Shown here piece after piece: positions 60,972-64,000 of a stretch of DNA of 64,000 bases. The notes below the pieces were generated by a model. The model saw nothing but the letters and a program-made list of their open reading frames with translations. It made no database searches and was not told the DNA's origin. The stretch comes from CAWGAJ01 sp963820545 (GTDB lineage: Bacteria > Planctomycetota > Planctomycetia > Pirellulales > Thermoguttaceae), in contig CAWGAJ010000001.1 in the NCBI GenBank assembly GCA_963820545.1, forward strand, positions 1,240,001 through 1,304,000, read 5' to 3'. Position 1 is the stretch's first letter; each line of letters starts with the position of its first letter. The translations under genes and the position numbers were made by a program.

Positions 60972-61835
60972 TTATCTTTTTCTGTTGCGGCGAATTAAAA
61001 GCAGCGTCAGAGCGGCCGTGCCCAGCAGAATCAGCGTGGAAGGTTCGGGGACCAGGGTGAGAACCACTGCCTCCCCAACGTACTCAAATTCCGTACTCCC
61101 TTGATTGGGTGCCATCCATATCCTTTTATAATTTGCATCCGTGTTATCGTATGGGCTGTTATACTCAAGAATCCATGACTGTGAGTCTACATCCCAGTAA
61201 GAACCAATTACTTGCCTATAGTTGACGTTGTCTTCGTACCAAACTGCCTTGAGATACTCATCACTATTGAAAGTAGGGATTTGGGCATTAATGGTGATGG
61301 TTCCAGCTCCACCAATCCCAGCAGAAAATCTTAATCGATATGTCCCAAGCAGGAACCTGGTAGTGTTTCCCGAAATTACTGGCGCGGGACTATAACCATT
61401 TAGGTTGTTCCCGTAAATGGGATCAGGCAAATCCCGTGATACAAAGTAAGTATAACCTGGATCTGCCGCGTCATTGCCATTGCTGCCCCAATCGTAAATC
61501 CCATCGCCATTTAGGTCATTGGCTGTACCACTTTGACCAATAGAGGTTGAGAACATCTGCGTTTTGAGTGGAGCAGTGGTAAAACCTAACACATTGGTAA
61601 CACCACTATCCGTAATAATCATGTTGGCAATAACCATTGTGACGCCCTCGTCATAGAAATCAGCATTCCAGCCCGTGACAACAGCCCATAGTTGAACTGG
61701 GACAGATGCAGATTGACCCGCGGTAATAGTACGCGTTTTACTGCCGTTCGTTAAAGTAACATCGAGCATTAGCTGTGCAAATGAGGTACTGGCAAGTGCC
61801 AATACTAGGATCATAGCTACTAGAAACGTTCTCAT
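60972..61835 (-). CDS. PEP-CTERM sorting-domain protein
   Basis: 287 aa. Signal peptide MRTFLVAMILVLALASTSFAQ, an Ig-like/cohesin-type beta domain (LMLDVTLTNGSKTRTITAGQSASVPVQLWAVV, GAGTITINAQIPTF), an Asp/Asn motif NDLNGDGIYDWGSNGNDAADPG that may bind calcium, and a typical tail LVPEPSTLILLGTAAL with LLIRRNRKR. The ATG at 61835 is backed by GGAGATG. The charge pattern and C-terminal helix predict exosortase/archaeosortase-like processing. Sequence between is not similar to the giant proteins of the same class. Confidence 0.87.
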   Translation of the reverse strand: MRTFLVAMILVLALASTSFAQLMLDVTLTNGSKTRTITAGQSASVPVQLWAVVTGWNADFYDEGVTMVIANMIITDSGVTNVLGFTTAPLKTQMFSTSIGQSGTANDLNGDGIYDWGSNGNDAADPGYTYFVSRDLPDPIYGNNLNGYSPAPVISGNTTRFLLGTYRLRFSAGIGGAGTITINAQIPTFNSDEYLKAVWYEDNVNYRQVIGSYWDVDSQSWILEYNSPYDNTDANYKRIWMAPNQGSTEFEYVGEAVVLTLVPEPSTLILLGTAALTLLLIRRNRKR

Positions 61836-62361
61836 AATTCATCTCCTTTACGAGTTGGAAAAAATTGTGGAGGAAGAAATAGTTCTTACTTCTGAATTCT
61901 TCCCTTAATAACAAGCCGATCTCTTCGCTTTGGCGGCGAAGGCCCCCTGTAGATTCCGAACCTTCTTTTTAGTTGCAAGTACAAGAGCCAAAATACGTCA
62001 TGCACGGAAAAGGTGTTTTTTCAGTACAAGAAGGGGAGTGGTAGAACCTTGAGGCTTACAATACCTGTCAGCAGTCAAAGCTTACGCTTGGATGCGTGTG
62101 TGGTATGTTAAAGCGAGAGAAACGCTGCCTCAAGTAAACCGAGAAACGCCAAAGTAAATCCAGGCAATGGCCACCGTGGCGGTATCAGACGGCCCTCTCA
62201 AAAAGTATAAGATATCCATTGTGGATGCGATTGTCAAGCACCCAGAAAAAAATTTGCTTCTGAAAACCCTTGTCTTTCAGGGAACGCTGAGCTGTAGAAA
62301 TGAAGAGTGCAGATTGAAGAAGCCTGAGTTCATCGTTTTGCGTTTCTCTCGCCCCTCGCCT
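61836..62361. other. Intergenic region upstream of the PEP-CTERM gene
   Basis: About 525 bases. An open frame on the plus strand starting at 62167 is the mirror image of the monooxygenase gene and not a gene. No tRNA, strong promoter or repeat element was recognised; the region around 61850-61920 is AT-rich and likely contains the promoter of the PEP-CTERM gene. Confidence 0.35.
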
Positions 62362-62691
62362 CTAATCTCTCGTCCCGATTGTGCTCCATTGTTCGGGTTT
62401 TTCGGGAAACAGTGGATTGTATTTTACGCTATGACGCTGTTCGGACATCCAATATTTCACTGTTTCGGCCCAGCATTTGTAATGGGCGGTGTCTTTGTGG
62501 GCCTTTGCCCCGGCCTCGTCGCGATAAACCTCATACAGTACAAAACGATTCGGGTCGTCGGCTTGTTGCAGCACGTCGAAACGCAGATTGCCCGGCTCCT
62601 GAATGCTGTTGCGGCCGTTATCCAAACTGGCGGCGATAAACGCCTCGCGATGTTCCGCTTTTACGTGCACGTGTACGCAGGCGATAATCAT
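62362..62691 (-). CDS. Antibiotic biosynthesis monooxygenase-domain protein
   Basis: 109 aa, a full single ABM domain (dimeric alpha+beta barrel). Motifs: IIACVHVHVKAEHREAFIAASL, NLRFDVLQQADDPNRFVLYEVYRDEAGAKAHKDT (in pieces) and HYKCWAETV. The family contains quinol monooxygenases (YgiN) and the autoinducer-2 enzyme LsrG; the NRFVLYEVYRDEA and AH.DT.H pattern is closest to the latter two. The ATG at 62691 has AAGGAG eight bases upstream. Exact substrate not deducible. Confidence 0.85.
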   Translation of the reverse strand: MIIACVHVHVKAEHREAFIAASLDNGRNSIQEPGNLRFDVLQQADDPNRFVLYEVYRDEAGAKAHKDTAHYKCWAETVKYWMSEQRHSVKYNPLFPEKPEQWSTIGTRD

Positions 62692-62713
62692 GGAATGAAC
62701 TCCTTGAATTGAG

Positions 62714-62790
62714 TTATCAGTTTACAGTTTACAGTTCTCAGTTCTGCGTTCTAACTTCATCCCTGTCTCCTGTTCCCTCTCCGCTGTCCC
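62714..62790 (+). repeat. Heptamer arrays, TTTACAG and CTGTCCC types
   Basis: 62714-62755: TTATCAG, TTTACAG, TTTACAG, TTCTCAG, TTCTGCG, TTCTAAC. 62763-62790: CTGTCTC, CTGTTCC, CTCTCCG, CTGTCCC. The whole gap between two minus-strand genes is in near-continuous 7-base phase. Confidence 0.7.
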
Positions 62791-62796
62791 CTTTCT

Positions 62797-63555
62797 TTAT
62801 CTCTCATCCTTTACCATTTCCGCCACTGCTTGGGCCAAGAGTCGATCCGGGCCCAGCGGCTCGGTCACGATCCAATCGATATCGGGAAATTCCCGGCGGA
62901 AAATCTGCACTTGTTGGCAAATCATATCGTAATAATGGCCTCGCAGTAACAGATGCGGCTCAACGACGATCCACTGATAAGACGATAGTGACAATCGCTT
63001 AGGCAAGTCGGCCAGTTGCGGGGTGCCCAGCACGGCAAAGCACGGTTCCACGCGGGCAACGGGAGTTAACTGTGCTCTGCGAGTGGCAAACTCGGCCAAC
63101 TCTAAAATGGCCTCCGGCTCCGGACTGCCGTGGGCCGCCATGACCAATAGCGTCTGGTCCGGGCGAATCTCTGGCCGGCCCGCCAGCGATTGCCGGAATC
63201 GCGAGGCCGATAGTTCGACTATTTTTTGGTGTGCGCCAATATGGGGTTTAAGAGAAATTTTGACCTGGGGATATTGCCTGGCAGCTTGAGCCAGAGCCTG
63301 GGGCACGTCTTTTGTTGTGTGTCCTGCGGCCGAAAGAAAAAGCGGCACGGCGGCAATGTGCATCGCGCCTCGTGCTATGAGTTGGGAGATTGCTTCAGCA
63401 ATCGTGGGCCGGGCGAATTCCAAAAAGGCCCCTTCCACCGGCGTCTCGGGCAGCAATTGGCGCACCCCTTCAAAAATCTCCAAATATGCCTTCCTGCCCG
63501 ACACGTCTTGCGTGCCGTGACCGATCACCAAAACGGCGGAGTAATGGCCGACCAT
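62797..63555 (-). CDS. CbiX/SirB-type sirohydrochlorin chelatase
   Basis: 252 aa from ATG 63555 (MVGHYSAVLVIGHGTQD); upstream in-frame residues look non-coding. Two CbiX-like halves: the first with LVIGHGTQDVSGRKA, GAFLEFARPTIAEAI and VPLFLSAAGHTTKDVPQAL, where the two His would bind the metal, and the second with LLVMAAHGSPEPEAILEL and IVVEPHLLLRGHYYDMICQQV. Members insert Co or Fe into sirohydrochlorin for cobalamin or sirohaem. No other tetrapyrrole gene is near, so the metal cannot be judged. A third variant, CbiK, is excluded by sequence. Confidence 0.85.
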   Translation of the reverse strand: MVGHYSAVLVIGHGTQDVSGRKAYLEIFEGVRQLLPETPVEGAFLEFARPTIAEAISQLIARGAMHIAAVPLFLSAAGHTTKDVPQALAQAARQYPQVKISLKPHIGAHQKIVELSASRFRQSLAGRPEIRPDQTLLVMAAHGSPEPEAILELAEFATRRAQLTPVARVEPCFAVLGTPQLADLPKRLSLSSYQWIVVEPHLLLRGHYYDMICQQVQIFRREFPDIDWIVTEPLGPDRLLAQAVAEMVKDER

Positions 63556-63583
63556 GATGGAACCATTCTTGGATAATACTATA

Positions 63584-63606
63584 GCACCGGGCACAAGTGC
63601 CCGGGC
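63584..63606. repeat. Hairpin related to the 98/99-bp elements
   Basis: GCACCGGGCAC-AA-GTGCCCGGGC followed by TAAAC. The sequence CCGGGCTAAAC is shared with the centre of elements 23397 and 54284, although the outer arms are missing. It lies in the divergent gap upstream of cbiX and the LarA-like gene. Confidence 0.5.
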
Positions 63607-63708
63607 TAAACAATTCGTTATTTACATAGTAAAATTGTAACATAGTAATTTCGTCCTGCGGAGATTCCCCTGCCCTGCCATTTTGTTGTCCTTTACGCCG
63701 AATTATCC

Positions 63709-64000
63709 ATGTCTCATTCTACTGCTTTCCCGAAGATTTTCCGCCTGCGGCAGCAATTCGACGCCGCGTGCGTAAAGGACGTGCCGGCCGAGGTGCATCG
63801 GCAACTGGGCACCTTGAATCTCGCGGAAAAGGTCCGGCCGGGGCAAAGCGTGGCCATCACGGCCGGGAGCCGGGGGATTGCCAATATCGCCGAGATCACC
63901 CGGGCGATGGTTGAGCACTTTAAGCGGCTTGGGGCCAAGCCGTTTATTGTGCCGGCCATGGGCAGTCACGGCAACGGAACTGCCGAGGGGCAACGGCAGG
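63709..64000 (+). CDS. LarA-like (DUF2088) protein, 5' part, cut by window end
   Basis: The ATG at 63709 opens a frame that runs off the window (97 codons visible). It reads MSHSTAFPKIFRLRQQFDAACV, then EVHRQLGTLNLAEKVRPGQSVAITAGSRGIANIAEITRAMVEHFKRLGAKPFIVPAMGSHGNGTAEGQ (in pieces). This matches the N-terminal Rossmann-like part of the nickel-dependent lactate-racemase family, here of the uncharacterised planctomycete/Bacteroidota type (PAMGSHG.GTAEGQ). The nickel-pincer cofactor residues would lie further on. No RBS is evident. Minus-strand ORFs here are its mirror. Confidence 0.8.
   Translation, partial: MSHSTAFPKIFRLRQQFDAACVKDVPAEVHRQLGTLNLAEKVRPGQSVAITAGSRGIANIAEITRAMVEHFKRLGAKPFIVPAMGSHGNGTAEGQRQ

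Noticed and set aside
62167..62712. 181-aa plus-strand ORF over the monooxygenase gene
   Set aside because: The minus-strand frame has an ABM domain and a strong ribosome binding site; the plus frame has neither.
63703..63993. Minus-strand ORF at the window end
   Set aside because: Opposes a clear LarA-like plus-strand start; composition and motifs favour the plus strand.

Overview
The window looks like a chromosome segment of a planctomycete (Planctomycetota, probably Pirellulales-like), inferred from gene content rather than from any database match. The signs are five proteins with a C-terminal PEP-CTERM sorting tail, giant autotransporter-type beta-strand repeat proteins, a leucine-rich repeat protein of the VTDAGLEHLKGLTKLQSL type, the MoxR / DUF58 / BatA-like VWA cluster, a cyclase-repeat plus DUF4159 protein, a Minf_1886 family protein, and a TPR protein carrying two RNA polymerase alpha-CTD-like domains. 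Intergenic DNA is unusually rich in small palindromes and in arrays with a strict 7-base period.

Layout. 0-15.5 kb: secreted subtilisin-like protease, then two tandem giant surface proteins (1864 and 2530 aa) sharing a duplicated leader and nearly identical C-termini, read from a strong-looking sigma70-type promoter. 16-17.2 kb: LRR protein. 17.9-21.8 kb: tRNA-Ser(CGA), then a small island bounded by a 36-bp repeat of the tRNA 5' half, carrying a spore-photoproduct-lyase-like radical SAM enzyme, a possible nuclease and a DUF523 protein. 22-23.7 kb: response regulator and a two-gene nucleotidyltransferase module whose second gene has been lengthened by a 98-bp insertion element. 23.7-30.7 kb: minus-strand MoxR, DUF58 and two VWA membrane proteins, with an unrelated MNT-type nucleotidyltransferase between the VWA genes. 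31-39 kb: DUF4159 protein (frameshifted), a lipoprotein-like gene (frameshifted), two tandem inverted-repeat elements, an HtrA protease, a putative anti-sigma-like protein, a lipoprotein, Minf_1886 and RicT. 39-42 kb: a heavily frameshifted HExxH protease / beta-repeat / PEP-CTERM gene. 42-53 kb, housekeeping: tRNA-Thr(CGT), TPR-alpha-CTD protein, tgt, yajC, secDF, tilS, rny, ymdB. 53-64 kb: small hypotheticals, an AT-rich endonuclease-like gene, fabH, an NRDE protein, an aminotransferase, inositol-3-phosphate synthase, a PEP-CTERM protein, a monooxygenase, a CbiX-type chelatase, and the start of a LarA-like gene cut by the window edge.

How it fits together. Three themes recur: exported surface proteins (PEP-CTERM set, HtrA, YajC-SecDF), RNA processing (RNase Y-YmdB, Tgt, TilS, tRNAs), and MoxR-assisted envelope or complex assembly. 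At least 16 frame breaks are concentrated in 31.7-52.4 kb, including in genes expected to be essential (secDF, tilS), whereas 5.6- and 7.6-kb ORFs elsewhere are intact. I therefore suspect local consensus errors rather than mass gene decay. The most unusual material is the set of miniature inverted-repeat elements, three kinds of which abut TAG / TTA trinucleotides, several at stop codons.
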